NCBI RefSeq assembly: GCF_011761185.1
Contig: NZ_JAAOYM010000001.1
Coordinates: 3,224,001 to 3,288,000, forward strand
DNA length: 64,000 nucleotides
Direction of reading: 5' to 3'
From: Saccharomonospora amisosensis
GTDB lineage: Bacteria; Actinomycetota; Actinomycetes; Mycobacteriales; Pseudonocardiaceae
Shown here: positions 8,239 to 21,490 of the stretch, one piece after another
Layout: every line of letters starts with the position of its first letter
How positions within the stretch are numbered: the stretch's first letter is position 1
Program-made: the position numbers and the translations under genes
Notes under the pieces: generated by a model
Told to the model about the DNA's origin: nothing
What the model saw: the letters and a program-made list of their open reading frames with translations, nothing else
Databases searched by the model: none

Positions 8239-8691
8239 TCAGGCCGCGAGCACCGCCTTCGGCTTGGGTGCCTTGATGGTGGTGCGCAAACTCGGGGACA
8301 GCCGCAGGTCGGCGAGGTCGTTGCCGGTGGTGCCGGCGACGATCCGGCCGCCCTCGAAGGTACCCGCGGACTGGTCGGTCGCGCGGCCCTCACCGCGCTC
8401 GGCCGCACGCTGGTCGGCGGAACCGTCCACCTCCACCGCGGCGGTGTCGACCTTGTCGAGCGCGGAGACGTCGGCGGCGACGTTGTGCAGCAGTTCGCCG
8501 AGGGGCAGGTCGAGCGCCTCACAGATCGAGGCGAGCAGCTCGCTGGACGCCTCCTTCTGACCCCGCTCAACCTCGGAGAGGTACCCGAGGCTGACCTTGG
8601 CGGCGCGCGAGATGTCGCGCAGCGTCCGGCGCTTGGTGGTGCGGGCATGACGGAGCCGATCACCGATCGCCTCTCGCAACAGCACGGTCAT
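8239..8691 (-). CDS. clgR: ClgR, XRE-family activator of clp and psp genes
   Basis: 150 residues. The N-terminal helix-turn-helix (about residues 8-65) reads [20 protein letters not shown], then [20 protein letters not shown]. Known role in actinobacteria: activates clpP1P2, clpC and the psp genes and is itself a Clp substrate. The last residues KAVLAA resemble an ssrA-type degron, as expected for a Clp-degraded regulator. GGGAGG precedes the ATG at 8691; a GTG lies one codon upstream. Synteny with pspA and pgsA supports the name. Confidence 0.9.
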   Translation of the reverse strand: MTVLLREAIGDRLRHARTTKRRTLRDISRAAKVSLGYLSEVERGQKEASSELLASICEALDLPLGELLHNVAADVSALDKVDTAAVEVDGSADQRAAERGEGRATDQSAGTFEGGRIVAGTTGNDLADLRLSPSLRTTIKAPKPKAVLAA

Positions 8692-8779
8692 CACGCGCCT
8701 CCCTTCAGCTACTGCCCACGTTACCGACAGCGGGCGACAGAGCGCAGGTGTTACCCCGTGCGTCCGCCCAGGGCGAACG

Positions 8780-9280
8780 TCACGACGCCGTCAGTTGTTC
8801 CCGGAGCAGGTCGACCGCCCCTGCGACGGCGGCCGCCCGCACGGCCTCACGAGCACCCGATACCCGCAGCGTACGCCCGGTGCGCACGGTTTCCCCCTCC
8901 ACTTCCCCCGCCACGGCGAGGTGTACGGTCCCCGGCTCGACGCCGTCCTGCGGGTCGGGCCCCGCGACGCCGGTGAGCCCGAGTCCCCAATCGGCGCCGC
9001 AACGGAGCCTGGCACCCTCGGCGAGTTGCGCCGCGACCTCCGGGTGCACCGCACCGTGCTCGGCGAGCAAATCCGCGTCCACCCCGGCGAGGGTGTGTTT
9101 GAGTTCGGTGGCGTACACGATCAGCCCACCGCGCACGGCGGCGCTCGCACCGGGTACCTCGGTCAGCGTCGCGCACACCAGTCCCGCCGTCAGCGACTCC
9201 GCCGTGGCCACCGTCCGCCTCAGCCGGATCAGCTCGGCCACCAGCTCCGAGACGGCCGGGGAAACCCGCACCGTCGTCAT
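8780..9280 (-). CDS. cinA: CinA C-terminal domain protein (nicotinamide mononucleotide deamidase type)
   Basis: 166 residues, only the CinA C-terminal domain. Motifs: [27 protein letters not shown] and [10 protein letters not shown]. In other bacteria this domain (PncC) deamidates nicotinamide mononucleotide for NAD recycling. The N-terminal molybdopterin-binding-like half is missing, as in many stand-alone forms. The ATG overlaps the pgsA stop (ATGA), so translation is likely coupled. The 88 bases between it and clgR hold the probable clgR promoter. Confidence 0.85.
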   Translation of the reverse strand: MTTVRVSPAVSELVAELIRLRRTVATAESLTAGLVCATLTEVPGASAAVRGGLIVYATELKHTLAGVDADLLAEHGAVHPEVAAQLAEGARLRCGADWGLGLTGVAGPDPQDGVEPGTVHLAVAGEVEGETVRTGRTLRVSGAREAVRAAAVAGAVDLLREQLTAS

Positions 9281-9894
9281 GGCTTCGCGGTGTCCCGTCC
9301 GGCCGCGCGCAGCCGTATCGCCCTTACCAGGTAGTCAAGTCCGGTGACCACCGTCAGCACGAGCGCGAAGCCCATCAGTGCCCAGCGGACGGGGGCGACC
9401 TCGGCGGGCAACGGCAGCAGGTAGACACCGATCGCCAACACCTGGGCCAGTGTCTTCGCCTTCCCGCCCCGGCTCGCTGGGATGACGCCGTGCCGGATCA
9501 CCCAGAACCGCAACAGCGTCACACCGAGCTCACGAACCGCGATCACGATCGTCACCCACCACGGCAACTCGCCGAGCAGGCTGAGCCCCACCAGCGCCGC
9601 TCCGATCAACGCCTTGTCGGCGATGGGGTCGGCGATCTTGCCGAAGTCGGTGATCAGGCTGTACCGGCGGGCAACCCAGCCGTCCACCCGGTCGGTCAGC
9701 GCCGCCACCGCGAACACCGCCGTGGCCGCGTAGCGCCACGCCGAATCGGTGCCGCCCTCGAAGAACAGGGCGAACACGAACAGCGGCACCAGCACCAGCC
9801 GGGAGATGGTCAGCAGGTTCGCGGCGTTCAGCGTCGGTACGGCCCGCACGGCCGATGTGCCGCCCGACTCCGTGCCGTGCGCCTCCGCGTTCAC
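9277..9894 (-). CDS. pgsA: CDP-diacylglycerol-glycerol-3-phosphate 3-phosphatidyltransferase
   Basis: 205 residues. Makes phosphatidylglycerol phosphate, the first committed step to PG and cardiolipin. The CDP-alcohol phosphotransferase signature D-G-(x)2-A-R-(x)8-G-(x)3-D-(x)3-D is seen as [19 protein letters not shown] then IADPIADK, with the first Asp-Gly in TDRVDG. Four or more membrane spans. The GTG start overlaps the rimO stop. It has the same neighbourhood (clgR, argA, ftsK) as mycobacterial pgsA3. Confidence 0.9.
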   Translation of the reverse strand: MNAEAHGTESGGTSAVRAVPTLNAANLLTISRLVLVPLFVFALFFEGGTDSAWRYAATAVFAVAALTDRVDGWVARRYSLITDFGKIADPIADKALIGAALVGLSLLGELPWWVTIVIAVRELGVTLLRFWVIRHGVIPASRGGKAKTLAQVLAIGVYLLPLPAEVAPVRWALMGFALVLTVVTGLDYLVRAIRLRAAGRDTAKP

Positions 9895-11339
9895 GTGCCG
9901 ACTTCCCCGCCGGGTTCGACGGCGCGCACGATGAGGTCCACACCCTCACTGTCGACGACCTCGCAGCGCACCAGCTCGCCCACCTTGCAGCTACCGGCTT
10001 CCAGCACCACGCACTCGCCATCCACCTCCGGGCCCTGATGGCCCGCCCTGCCCGTGACCTCGCCCGAGTCGGGGTCGGCGCTTTCCACCAGCACCTCGAC
10101 CACGGTGCCGACCCGCTCCTCGGCCCGCTGTGCGGTGAGTTGCTCAACCAGCGCCGACACCCGCCCGACGCGCTCGGCGACGGTGCCCGCATCGAACTTG
10201 CCGTCGAAGCTCTCCGCCTCGGTACCGTCCTCGTCGGAGTAGCCGAACACGCCTACCGCGTCCAGCCTCGCGGCGGTGAGGAACCGCTCCAGCTCGGCCA
10301 CGTCGCCCTCGGTCTCGCCAGGGAACCCGACGATCACGTTGGTGCGCACACCCGCCTGAGGCGCGTACTCCCGGATCTGTTCGAGCAGGGCGAGGAACGA
10401 CTCGGTGGAACCGAAGCGGCGCATCCTGCGCAGCACCGGCTCGCTGGCGTGTTGGAAGGACAGGTCGAAGTAGCCGGCGACCCCCGGCGTGGTCGCGATC
10501 ACCCGCACCAGATCCGGGCGGGTCTCGGCGGGCTGCAGGTAGGAAACGCGAACCCGGTCGATCCCCTCCACGGCGGCCAGCCTCGGCAGCAACCGCTCAA
10601 GCGCGCGAGTGCCACCGAGCTCGCGGCCGAGGTCCTTGCCGTAGGAAGTGGAGTTCTCGCTGACGAGGAACAGCTCCCGCACGCCCTGGCCAGCCAACCA
10701 TCGCGCCTCGGCCACGATCTCGTCAGGGTGGCGTGACACGAACGACCCGCGGAAGGCGGGAATCGCGCAGAACGAACAACGCCGGTCGCACCCGGAGGCG
10801 ATCTTCAGTGCGGCCACCGGTGACTCGTCCAGCCGGGTGCGCAGCACGCGCGGCCCCCACCCGGAATGGCCGGGCACGGCGACGTCACTGGCCGCCGCCT
10901 GCCGCTCGACCGGGCTGATCGGCAGCAGCGTGCGCCGGTCGGTCGGGGTGTGGGACGCCACCGGCCGCCCCGCCGCGACGTCGTCGAGCCGCTGCGCCAG
11001 CGACGGGTAGTGGTCGAACCCGAGTACCGCGTCCGCCTCAGGCAGGTTCTCGGCCAGCTCACGGCCGTAGCGCTCCGCCATGCACCCCACCGCGACCACC
11101 TTGGCGCCGGTGTCGGCCGCGGCGAGCAGCGTGTCGACCGAGTCCTTCTTCGCCGATTCCACGAAACCGCACGTGTTGACCACCACGACCGCGCTGTCCT
11201 CCGGGTCGTCGGTGATCTCCCAGCCGCCGTCGGCGAGGCGGCCCGCGAGTTCCTCGGAGTCGACCTCGTTGCGGGCGCAGCCCAGGGTCAGCAACGAGAC
11301 CCGGCGGCGGTTCTGCTGCGAGGATTCGGCGGCGGACAC
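9891..11339 (-). CDS. rimO: Ribosomal protein S12 (Asp89) methylthiotransferase
   Basis: 482 residues. Radical-SAM MTTase that adds a methylthio group to uS12. Order: UPF0004 domain ([40 protein letters not shown]), radical SAM core with the [11 protein letters not shown] cluster cysteines at about residue 195, and a C-terminal TRAM domain. The GTG at 11339 gives the normal N-terminus. The frame stays open further upstream but would run through argA on the other strand. First gene of rimO-pgsA-cinA. Confidence 0.95.
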   Translation of the reverse strand: MSAAESSQQNRRRVSLLTLGCARNEVDSEELAGRLADGGWEITDDPEDSAVVVVNTCGFVESAKKDSVDTLLAAADTGAKVVAVGCMAERYGRELAENLPEADAVLGFDHYPSLAQRLDDVAAGRPVASHTPTDRRTLLPISPVERQAAASDVAVPGHSGWGPRVLRTRLDESPVAALKIASGCDRRCSFCAIPAFRGSFVSRHPDEIVAEARWLAGQGVRELFLVSENSTSYGKDLGRELGGTRALERLLPRLAAVEGIDRVRVSYLQPAETRPDLVRVIATTPGVAGYFDLSFQHASEPVLRRMRRFGSTESFLALLEQIREYAPQAGVRTNVIVGFPGETEGDVAELERFLTAARLDAVGVFGYSDEDGTEAESFDGKFDAGTVAERVGRVSALVEQLTAQRAEERVGTVVEVLVESADPDSGEVTGRAGHQGPEVDGECVVLEAGSCKVGELVRCEVVDSEGVDLIVRAVEPGGEVGT

Positions 11340-11408
11340 CTGACCAGAGTAACGGCAGGCACGGTGCCCGCGAGCACGCCCCGCGCGCCGCCCGCTAGCG
11401 TCTTCACC

Positions 11409-11918
11409 GTGGAGTCCCCGCTCATCCGTCGTGCCCGTGTCACCGACGTCCGCAAGATCAAGGCACTCGTCGACTCCGACGCGGGCAAGGTGCTGCTCGA
11501 GAAGGAGCTGGTGACCCTCTACGAAGACGTGCAGGAGTTCTGGGTGGCCGAGCTGGCAGGCGAGCTGGTGGGCTGCGGCGCGCTGCACGTGCTGTGGGAG
11601 GACCTGGCTGAGATCAGGACGGTCGCGGTCGAGCGCTCGATGCGGGGGCGCGGCATCGGGCACGCGCTGGTACGGCGGCTGCTTCGGCTGGCGGGCGAGC
11701 TGGGGGTGGCACGGATCTTCGTGCTGACGTTCGAGACCGAGTTCTTCTCCAAGCACGGTTTCGTGGAGATCGAAGGCACGCCGGTGCCGAGCGAGGTGTA
11801 CGAGGAGATGCGCCGCTCCGCCGACCCCGGCGTGGCCGAGTTCCTCGATCTCCCCTTCGTCAAGCCGAACACGCTCGGCAACACCCGCATGCTGCTGCGG
11901 TTGCCGACCGAGCTGTGA
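11409..11918 (+). CDS. argA: Amino-acid N-acetyltransferase (single-domain GNAT, ArgA type)
   Basis: 169 residues. A GNAT fold, with [20 protein letters not shown] as the acetyl-CoA loop and [15 protein letters not shown] at the C-terminal substrate region, close to the stand-alone glutamate N-acetyltransferase (Rv2747 position) that begins arginine synthesis in mycobacteria. GTG start at 11409. Divergent from rimO, with 69 bases between the starts, and convergent with ftsK with only 13 bases between stops, too little for a terminator. Confidence 0.82.
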   Translation: MESPLIRRARVTDVRKIKALVDSDAGKVLLEKELVTLYEDVQEFWVAELAGELVGCGALHVLWEDLAEIRTVAVERSMRGRGIGHALVRRLLRLAGELGVARIFVLTFETEFFSKHGFVEIEGTPVPSEVYEEMRRSADPGVAEFLDLPFVKPNTLGNTRMLLRLPTEL

Positions 11919-11931
11919 CCGGGTTCCCCAG

Positions 11932-14484
11932 CTAGGCCAGGTCGCCGCCGTCGCCACCGTCGCCGGCTTCGGTATCCGGCTCCGGGTCGCCGCCCCGGAT
12001 CAGCGCGAGCACCCCCGGCAGGTCCTCCGGCTTGACGAGCACGTCGCGAGCCTTCGAACCCTCGGAGGGGCCCACCACGCCCCGGGTTTCCAGTAGATCC
12101 ATCAGCCTGCCCGCCTTGGCGAAGCCGACCCGTAGCTTGCGCTGCAACATCGACGTGGACCCGAACTGGGAACTGACCACCAGTTCCGCCGCCTGGAGCA
12201 GCACGTCGAGGTCGTCGCCGATGTCGGGGTCGATCTCCTTGTGCTCGCCCGCCTTCGCGGCGGTGACACCGTCGGTGTAGTCGGGCTCTGCCTGCTCCTT
12301 GGTGGCGTTGACCACCGCGGTGATCTCCTCATCGCTGACGAAGGCACCCTGGATGCGTGCGGGCTTGCTTGCTCCCATCGGCAGGTAGAGCCCGTCGCCC
12401 ATGCCGATCAGCTTCTCGGCGCCCGGCTGGTCGAGGATCACCCGCGAGTCGGTGAGTGATGACGTGGCGAAGGCCAGCCGGGACGGTACGTTCGTCTTGA
12501 TCAGCCCGGTGACGACGTCCACGGACGGCCGCTGGGTGGCCAGCACGAGGTGGATACCCGCGGCACGGGCCTTCTGCGTGATCCGCACGATCGCGTCCTC
12601 CACGTCGCGCGGCGCGGTCATCATGAGATCGGCGAGCTCGTCGACGATCGCCATGATGTAGGGGTAGGGCCGGTACTCCCGCTCGCTGCCGGGCGGCGCC
12701 TGGATGTCACCGGATCTCACCTTCTTGTTGAAGTCGTCGATGTGACGCACCCGGTTGGCCTGCATGTCCTGGTAGCGCTGCTCCATCTCCTCCACCAGCC
12801 ACGCCAGCGCGGCCGCGGCCTTCTTCGGCTGCGTGATGATCGGCGTGATCAGGTGCGGGATGCCCTCGTAGGGGGTGAGCTCCACCATCTTCGGGTCGAT
12901 CAGGATCATCCTGCACTCCGCTGGCGTCGCCCGTGCCAGCAGCGACACCAGCATGGAGTTGACGAAGCTGGACTTACCGGAGCCGGTGGAGCCCGCGACC
13001 AGCAGGTGCGGCATCTTGGTCAGGTTCGCGGTGACGAAATGGCCCTCGATGTCCTTGCCAAGCCCGATGACCATCGGGTGGTCGTCCTCCGCCGCCTTGG
13101 GCGAGCGCAGCACGTCGCCCAGGCGCACCATCTCCCGGTCGGTGTTGGGTACCTCGATACCGACCGCGGATTTGCCGGGGATCGGTGCGAGCAGCCGCAC
13201 ATTGTCGGTGGCCACGGCGTAGGCGATGTTCTTGGTGAGCGCGGTGATCTTCTCGACCTTCACTCCCGGCCCGAGTTCCACCTCGTAGCGCGTCACCGTC
13301 GGGCCACGCGTGAAGCCAGTCACCTGTGCGTCCACATTGAACTGTTCGAGAACCCCGGTGATCGCCTCGATCATGGCGTCGTTCGCCTTGCTGCGAGCCT
13401 TCGGCGCGTCGCCGAGCGCCAGCAGGTCCGCCGACGGCAGTTGGTAGTCGCCCTCGACGGTTCGAGTGACCGCCAACGCGGGCTCGGTCTTGCGCTGCTT
13501 GCGCGCGGCAGAACGCGCGGTGGTCGCCGGACCGGTCGGTGCGGGCAGCGGCAGCTCCGGCTGGGTCGCGGGCACTGCGGGCTCCGCCGCGCTTTCCGTT
13601 TCGCCTTCCGCGCCCACCGCGGCGGCGCTGGCCTGCCTGCGCCTCGCGGGTTTGCGAAGCCGCACCGCCGAGGGGTCGGTGGCGGTGACGTTCTCACCCG
13701 GCGCGGGCTCGTCGTGCTCCTGCTCGCCGGGTTCGGCTCCCCATTCCCGCAGCCGTTGCGGCACCTGACGCACCGGGGTTCCGGTGAAGACCAGTAGCCC
13801 GTAGCCAAGCAGCAGGACCAGCAGTGGCACCGCGATCCAGACGGTGACTCCCCTGGACAGCAGGTCGCCGGACAGCCAACCCAGCCAACCGCCCGCGAAC
13901 ATCTGATCGTCGTGTCGCTGCGGCCTTCCGTTGAACACGTGCAGCAAGCCGAGTATCGACAGCGTGACCAGCGAGGTGCCGATCACCCTGCGGGGCCGGG
14001 TCTGCGGTCGCGGTTCCGACCGCATCAACGCGACGGCGGCGACCACCAGTGCGAGCGGTAGCGCGGCGGCCGCGGCGCCGAACACGCTGCGAGTTCCGAT
14101 CGCGACCCACCGGCCGACCGGTCCGGCCGCCTCCCACATCACCCCCACGGCGGTGACCAGGCCCAGCGCGATCAGCCCGAGCGCGACGCCGTCCCTGCGG
14201 TGTTCCGGTTCCAGGTCCCGCGTGCGGCCGACCGTGCGGGCCAGCCCGCCGACGCCCTTCGCGAGCAGTGTCCAGCCGCCTCGCACGGCCTTGGCGAACG
14301 TCCCAGGGGAGGAACGGCCGGGGCGGCGCGCAGCCGGCCGCCTGGCAGCGGGCCGCGAGGTAGGTCGGGAGCGGGCCGAGTTCCTGGTGGGGCTCCTCGT
14401 GGCGCTCTTTGTCGGGCTCTTGCCTCTACCGCCACGCGCCGCGCTTCCGCCCTTGGTCACCGAACCGCTCGCCATGCCTTCCAC
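11932..14484 (-). CDS. ftsK: DNA translocase FtsK/SpoIIIE
   Basis: 850 residues. A basic Ser/Arg-rich tail, four to five membrane spans (about residues 95-245), an acidic/Pro-rich linker, a motor domain with Walker [11 protein letters not shown] and Walker [14 protein letters not shown], and a C-terminal winged-helix gamma domain ([18 protein letters not shown]). Pumps chromosomal DNA at the division septum. GTG 14484 is used here; ATG 14475 is an equally good start, and neither has a well-spaced Shine-Dalgarno. Confidence 0.95.
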   Translation of the reverse strand: MEGMASGSVTKGGSAARGGRGKSPTKSATRSPTRNSARSRPTSRPAARRPAARRPGRSSPGTFAKAVRGGWTLLAKGVGGLARTVGRTRDLEPEHRRDGVALGLIALGLVTAVGVMWEAAGPVGRWVAIGTRSVFGAAAAALPLALVVAAVALMRSEPRPQTRPRRVIGTSLVTLSILGLLHVFNGRPQRHDDQMFAGGWLGWLSGDLLSRGVTVWIAVPLLVLLLGYGLLVFTGTPVRQVPQRLREWGAEPGEQEHDEPAPGENVTATDPSAVRLRKPARRRQASAAAVGAEGETESAAEPAVPATQPELPLPAPTGPATTARSAARKQRKTEPALAVTRTVEGDYQLPSADLLALGDAPKARSKANDAMIEAITGVLEQFNVDAQVTGFTRGPTVTRYEVELGPGVKVEKITALTKNIAYAVATDNVRLLAPIPGKSAVGIEVPNTDREMVRLGDVLRSPKAAEDDHPMVIGLGKDIEGHFVTANLTKMPHLLVAGSTGSGKSSFVNSMLVSLLARATPAECRMILIDPKMVELTPYEGIPHLITPIITQPKKAAAALAWLVEEMEQRYQDMQANRVRHIDDFNKKVRSGDIQAPPGSEREYRPYPYIMAIVDELADLMMTAPRDVEDAIVRITQKARAAGIHLVLATQRPSVDVVTGLIKTNVPSRLAFATSSLTDSRVILDQPGAEKLIGMGDGLYLPMGASKPARIQGAFVSDEEITAVVNATKEQAEPDYTDGVTAAKAGEHKEIDPDIGDDLDVLLQAAELVVSSQFGSTSMLQRKLRVGFAKAGRLMDLLETRGVVGPSEGSKARDVLVKPEDLPGVLALIRGGDPEPDTEAGDGGDGGDLA

Positions 14485-14573
14485 GGTAGTCGTTTCGGCA
14501 CTTCAGTCACACGTGCCACTCGGGTCACACACCCTGTGAACAGCGCTCGCCCCCACATGACATGCTTCGCGCC

Positions 14574-15389
14574 ATGGTCGCGCTGTATCCGGAGGAAGAC
14601 GTGCCGACACGCCGCGAGGACAGCACTCCGCTGATCTGGCGCACGATGCTCGCGGTCGACGAGGGGCTGGTACACCTCGCGGGCAGGCTGCGGGTGACCG
14701 GCGGCGTCCGGCGTGAGTTGCGGGGCAGGCCACTGCTCATGGCGGCGAACCACATCGGCGTGTTCGACGCGTTCGTGCTGATGGCGGCGTGCAGGCGGAT
14801 CGGTCTGGCGCCGCGGTTCATGCTCGCGGGCGGGCTGCTGGACGCGCCGGTGCTTGGCACGGCGCTGCGGGCGAGCGGCCACCTGCGTGTCGACCGGGGC
14901 TCGACCTCCGCCGTCGAGCAGTTCGCCACGGCGGTCCAGGCGTTGAGCGACACGCGCGCGCCGATCATCGTCTATCCGGAAGGCCGAATCAGCCACGACC
15001 CCGGGCTGTGGCCGGAACGCGGCAAGACCGGGGCCGCGCGCCTCGCACTCGCCACCGGGGTGCCCGTGGTGCCGATCAGTCAGTGGGGCGCCCACGAGGC
15101 GGTGTACTGGGGCACCGAGCGCGTCGAAGGACTCGCCGACATCGTGCCGCTCGCGCGGTCGGGCCTCACTTCTCCGTTGCGCAGGCCGACGTTTCGGGTG
15201 CACTTCGGCGAACCGGTGGACCTGTCGGCGTACCAGCCCGACCGGGCAGGCGACGCGGTGAGGGCACACGCGGAAATCATGCGGGCGATCACTCGGGGGC
15301 TTGTTCCGTTGCGGACCGAGGAACCCGACCGACCGAGGTTCCACGATCCGACGCGGCCCACGGACAGCACCAGCCCATGGCGGCCCTGA
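14574..15389 (+). CDS. 1-acyl-sn-glycerol-3-phosphate acyltransferase family (PlsC-like)
   Basis: 271 residues. The acyltransferase block I NHIGVFD (H-x4-D) is at about residue 58 and block III YPEGRIS at about residue 136. Family role: transfers an acyl chain to lysophosphatidate or a related acceptor. There is no clear membrane span, so it is probably a peripheral member. Divergent from ftsK; the 90-base spacer holds two GTCACAC repeats of unknown meaning. The C-terminal 30 residues are Arg/Thr/Pro-rich and probably unstructured. Confidence 0.82.
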   Translation: MVALYPEEDVPTRREDSTPLIWRTMLAVDEGLVHLAGRLRVTGGVRRELRGRPLLMAANHIGVFDAFVLMAACRRIGLAPRFMLAGGLLDAPVLGTALRASGHLRVDRGSTSAVEQFATAVQALSDTRAPIIVYPEGRISHDPGLWPERGKTGAARLALATGVPVVPISQWGAHEAVYWGTERVEGLADIVPLARSGLTSPLRRPTFRVHFGEPVDLSAYQPDRAGDAVRAHAEIMRAITRGLVPLRTEEPDRPRFHDPTRPTDSTSPWRP

Positions 15390-15439
15390 CGGCCCAAAAT
15401 CGGCGGCGGACTGTCACAGGGTCGCAATAGGGTCGCGGT

Positions 15440-16426
15440 GTGGTCGTCAGTACGTCTCCCACCGCTAAGCCCGCGCCCGTCAGCCGCGGCCGTGGGTTGG
15501 CGCTGATCCTGCTCGCCTCGCTGTCCTTCGGCAGTTCCGGCCCGCTCGGCAAGCCCGCGATGCTCGCGGGGCTCTCGCCGCAGCAGGTCGCCTCGGTGCG
15601 GATCGGGCTTTCCGCGGTTGTGCTCCTGGTCGGCGTCGCGCTGGTGCGGCCCGCGCTGCTGAAGGTGCGGCGCGAGCAGTGGCGGCTGCTGGTGGGGTAT
15701 GGCCTGCTCGCGGTCGCGGGCGTGCAGTTGTTCTACTTCCTCGCCGCCACGCGCATCCCCGTCGGCATCGCGATCCTGCTGGAATTCACCTCGCCGGTGC
15801 TGGTCGCGCTGTGGGTGCGGATCGTGCGAAAGGTGCGCCTGCCGTGGCAGCTGTGGGCGGGGATCGCGTTGGCCCTGCTCGGCCTCGCGCTGGTGGCCCG
15901 GGTACACGAGGGGCTGCGCATCGACGCGGTGGGCCTGCTCGCGGGTCTTGGCGCGGCGTTGTGCTCGGCGGCCTACTTCCTGCTCGGCGAACACGGCGTC
16001 TCCAGCCAGCACCCGTTGAGCATGGTGACCTGGGGCATGGTCGTCGGCGCCGTCGCCGTGTCCGTCGTGGCGCCGCCGTGGGACCTGCCGGTGTCGGTGC
16101 TGCTTCGCACCGCCGACTTCGGTCCCTGGCAGCCGCCGGTGTGGCTGCTGCTCGCCGCGGTGGCGCTGGTCTCGACCGTGCTGGCATACCTCGCCGGGAT
16201 CACGGCACTGCGCCACCTGCCCGTCTCCACGGCGAGCGTGCTGGCGCTGCTGGAGCCGCTGGTCGCCACCACGGCAGCGTGGCTGCTGCTCGGCGAGGAG
16301 CTGGCCTGGCCGCAGCTGGTCGGTGCGGTGGTGTTGCTCTGCGGGGCGCTCGTCGTCCAACTGTGGGCGCCGGGTAAGCGGACCGGTCCGGAGCTCGCGG
16401 GCGAGCCACTCCCCCGCGAGGGGTAG
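15440..16426 (+). CDS. EamA/DMT-superfamily permease
   Basis: 328 residues, ten predicted membrane spans in two EamA repeats. The first opens LILLASLSFGSSGPLGKPAM. The second contains ASVLALLEPLVATTAAWLLLGE, the usual RhaT/YdcZ-like end. Likely an exporter of amino acids or small metabolites; the substrate is unknown. GTG start 51 bases after the acyltransferase stop, same strand. Confidence 0.85.
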   Translation: MVVSTSPTAKPAPVSRGRGLALILLASLSFGSSGPLGKPAMLAGLSPQQVASVRIGLSAVVLLVGVALVRPALLKVRREQWRLLVGYGLLAVAGVQLFYFLAATRIPVGIAILLEFTSPVLVALWVRIVRKVRLPWQLWAGIALALLGLALVARVHEGLRIDAVGLLAGLGAALCSAAYFLLGEHGVSSQHPLSMVTWGMVVGAVAVSVVAPPWDLPVSVLLRTADFGPWQPPVWLLLAAVALVSTVLAYLAGITALRHLPVSTASVLALLEPLVATTAAWLLLGEELAWPQLVGAVVLLCGALVVQLWAPGKRTGPELAGEPLPREG

Positions 16427-16528
16427 CTGGAATCAGGCTCGGGCGGGAGGACGGAACCCGACGGCCGCCTCAGACTTCCAAAGGGACACCACAGGCAGGC
16501 ACCAGCGAGCGAACCAGGGGTATTGAAC

Positions 16529-16622
16529 ATGAGTCGACCGAGCCCGCAGGAACAGCGCAAGGCCCGCCGCGCACTGCTCACGCAGGCGGCGGTGGCGTTG
16601 CTGGCCCTGCTCGTGGCCGCGG

Positions 16623-16636
<14 letters not shown>
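16529..16636 (+). CDS. 35-residue single-span membrane peptide (putative)
   Basis: ATG with AGGGG eight bases upstream. The peptide has a basic N-terminus (MSRPSPQEQRKARRALL), one hydrophobic stretch of about 16 residues (AVALLALLVAA) and ends TRG. Too short for routine gene calling. The last 14 bases overlap the 3' end of rnj on the opposite strand. The base composition is that of its neighbours. Function unknown, possibly a small membrane modulator. Confidence 0.45.
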
Positions 16637-19372
<2,736 letters not shown>

Positions 19373-19471
19373 TTACCGCGTCGGCCGAGCCGAACGAGGT
19401 GATCGGTTCTCTTCGCGCGCCGAACCGGGAGAAATCCCTGCCTGGCGGGGGGTGGACCGAAACGTTTGCGG

Positions 19472-21001
19472 CTACTCGATTTCCCGCGTGGCCTCGCCGG
19501 TGAGTTGGCCGCCAGCCGCGTCGACGGCGAAGCAGTAGACGGTGCGGGCAGCGTCATCGGTGCCGCTCTCGGGCCGCTGCTCCCACTCCCGCTGGCTGGG
19601 CACCAGCACCTGATAGCGCAGCCGGGGCCGAAACTCGTCGCTGATCCGGTTGGAGTGGAAGCTCAGGCCGCAGGCACGCTCCCCGAACTCGGCAAGCGGC
19701 TCCACCCCGGGGTAGCTCGCCTGCCTGCTGTCCTCCTCGTCCGAGCCGCCGAGGCTCCAGTGGTAGTCGTACAGCTCGGCATCGTGTGCCTCTTCACAGT
19801 CCACCCAGTTGTTCTGCGAGATCGACCTGCCCTTGACGATGGGGGTGTTCACGCAGTGGTAGCTCTGGCCGTCGATGTAGGGGTCGGCGATGTCCCCGCC
19901 CTCGCCGTAGGTCAACGTCGACTGCAGCGCGTCGTCGACAGAGGGCGACCACACCGGCTTGCCGAGGAAGAAACCGGCCACCAGCATCGCCACCGCGGCG
20001 ACCGCGCCGCCGATGACGAGCGCCTTCCGGTTGCCGCGTGGGGCAGGCCCGCCCGCACCGAACGCGGTGTGACCCGCGAGCATCGTGGGTGGCTGGCCTG
20101 CCTGGTGCGGCAAGGTGGGCTGACCGCCAGGCGGGGTTGACGGCAACGGCTGCTGCGTGACCGCCATACTGAGCAGCCCACGCGCCTGCTCGGCATTGAT
20201 CCTGGCCTCGGGGTTGGCGATCAGGAGACCCATGATGGCCGAGGCGAGTGGCCCCTGTGCGTGGGTGAGGTAGGGAACCTCGTTCATGATCGCGTGCAGC
20301 GTCGCGGCTGTGGTCGATCGTTCGAAGGGCACGATGCCCTCCACGGCGAAGAACAGCGTCGCTCCCAGCGACCACAGGTCCGAGGCGGGCAAGGTCTCCC
20401 TGCCCGCGACCCGTTCCGGCGCCATGAACGCGGGTGAGCCGACGAGCATGCCGCTGGTCGTCAGCCGAGGGTCGTCGATGGCTTGTGCGATCCCGAAATC
20501 GGTGAGCTTCACGCGCCCGTTCGGGCCGACCATGATGTTGCCCGGCTTGACGTCGCGGTGCACGATGCCTGCTTCGTGAGCGGCGCGCAACGCCGAAAGC
20601 ACCTGCTCGCCGATCGAGGCGACGTGGTGCGGCTGCAGTGGTCCGCTGCGCCGCACCACCTCCGACAGGGTCGGTGCCTCCAAGAGTTCCATCACGATGA
20701 ACGTGGTGTCGCCCTCGGCGATCACGTCGAACACCGTGACCACGGCCGGGTCGTTGAGGCGGCCACCGCTGCGCACCTCGCGAAGCACACGTTCCTGGAA
20801 GACACCCGCGTCCTCGGCGCCCTCCGGCAGTGTCAGCTCCTTGATCGCCACCTGCCGTCCGATGACGATGTCCTGAGCACGCCACACCACCCCCATGCCA
20901 CCTCGGCCGAGCTCACCCAGCAGTGTGTAGCGGTTCGCGATCGTGCGATGGCCGGGCGACCCCTGGTTGACGTGGGGTGGCCGGGTCTGCTCGTCGGTCA
21001 C
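19472..21001 (-). CDS. Membrane Ser/Thr protein kinase with extracellular domain
   Basis: 509 residues. Kinase domain about residues 20-285: LGRGGMGVVWRAQD (P-loop), VAIKEL (Lys), HRDVKPGNIM (catalytic loop), LTDFGIAQAI (DFG), VGSPAFMAPE. A Pro/Gly linker, one membrane span (VIGGAVAAVAMLVAGFFLG), then about 150 extracellular residues with several Cys, including CVNTPIVKG and WVDCEEAHDAELYDYH, resembling septum-formation-type domains. Sensor kinase for an outside signal; the ligand is unknown. GTG 21001 follows GGAGG; the frame is open further up but without start signals. Confidence 0.9.
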   Translation of the reverse strand: MTDEQTRPPHVNQGSPGHRTIANRYTLLGELGRGGMGVVWRAQDIVIGRQVAIKELTLPEGAEDAGVFQERVLREVRSGGRLNDPAVVTVFDVIAEGDTTFIVMELLEAPTLSEVVRRSGPLQPHHVASIGEQVLSALRAAHEAGIVHRDVKPGNIMVGPNGRVKLTDFGIAQAIDDPRLTTSGMLVGSPAFMAPERVAGRETLPASDLWSLGATLFFAVEGIVPFERSTTAATLHAIMNEVPYLTHAQGPLASAIMGLLIANPEARINAEQARGLLSMAVTQQPLPSTPPGGQPTLPHQAGQPPTMLAGHTAFGAGGPAPRGNRKALVIGGAVAAVAMLVAGFFLGKPVWSPSVDDALQSTLTYGEGGDIADPYIDGQSYHCVNTPIVKGRSISQNNWVDCEEAHDAELYDYHWSLGGSDEEDSRQASYPGVEPLAEFGERACGLSFHSNRISDEFRPRLRYQVLVPSQREWEQRPESGTDDAARTVYCFAVDAAGGQLTGEATREIE

Positions 21002-21059
21002 GTTGGCAGGTCCCCTCCTCGTGTGCGCCCAGATGTTAGCGACGACACGGCGAGTGGGA

Positions 21060-21455
21060 TCAAACCCCGTGGACTTCGTGGCCTGCCAGCCGCAACGCGG
21101 TAACCGCACGGTCCAGATCGGTGTGCTTGACCAGGACATGATCGGTGTCGAACGTGGAGAGGCTGAACAGCGCGACGCCGGCCGCGGCCAGCTCGCTGGA
21201 CAGTGCCGCGATGATCCCGGTGAGGGTGAAGGCCAGTGGGCCGCGCACGGTCAGCGCCCGCCAGCCCCGTTCCGAGCGGGCCTTGGCGGGCACGAGTGCC
21301 GCCGGGCAGACAACGGACAACTCGGCGTCTGTCCGAGTGACCGACACCAGCGCGCCATCGGCGGGCTCCAGCAACGGCTCGGGCACGACCGCGCTCGCGT
21401 CGAGGCGGGCGACCGCGTACTCCTCCGGGCGGACGTCGATGGCGAGTCGCCGCAT
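21060..21455 (-). CDS. ACT-domain protein
   Basis: 131 residues, two ACT-like halves. The second contains VRGPLAFTLTGIIAALSSELAAAGVALF, the typical ligand-binding loop of amino-acid sensor domains (as in the ACT/CASTOR-like DUF2241 group). No catalytic domain. Lies between thyX and the kinase, all on the minus strand. Probable ligand sensor, partner unknown. ATG 21455 chosen; the frame remains open into thyX sequence upstream but that is a shadow. Confidence 0.75.
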   Translation of the reverse strand: MRRLAIDVRPEEYAVARLDASAVVPEPLLEPADGALVSVTRTDAELSVVCPAALVPAKARSERGWRALTVRGPLAFTLTGIIAALSSELAAAGVALFSLSTFDTDHVLVKHTDLDRAVTALRLAGHEVHGV

Positions 21456-21490
21456 CGTTCCCCTTCGCTTTCGTCGCGGCCTGTTGTCCG

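Noticed and set aside
11340-11957. Upstream extension of the rimO frame
   Set aside because: It would overlap argA on the other strand and shows no domain; RimO begins normally at GTG 11339.
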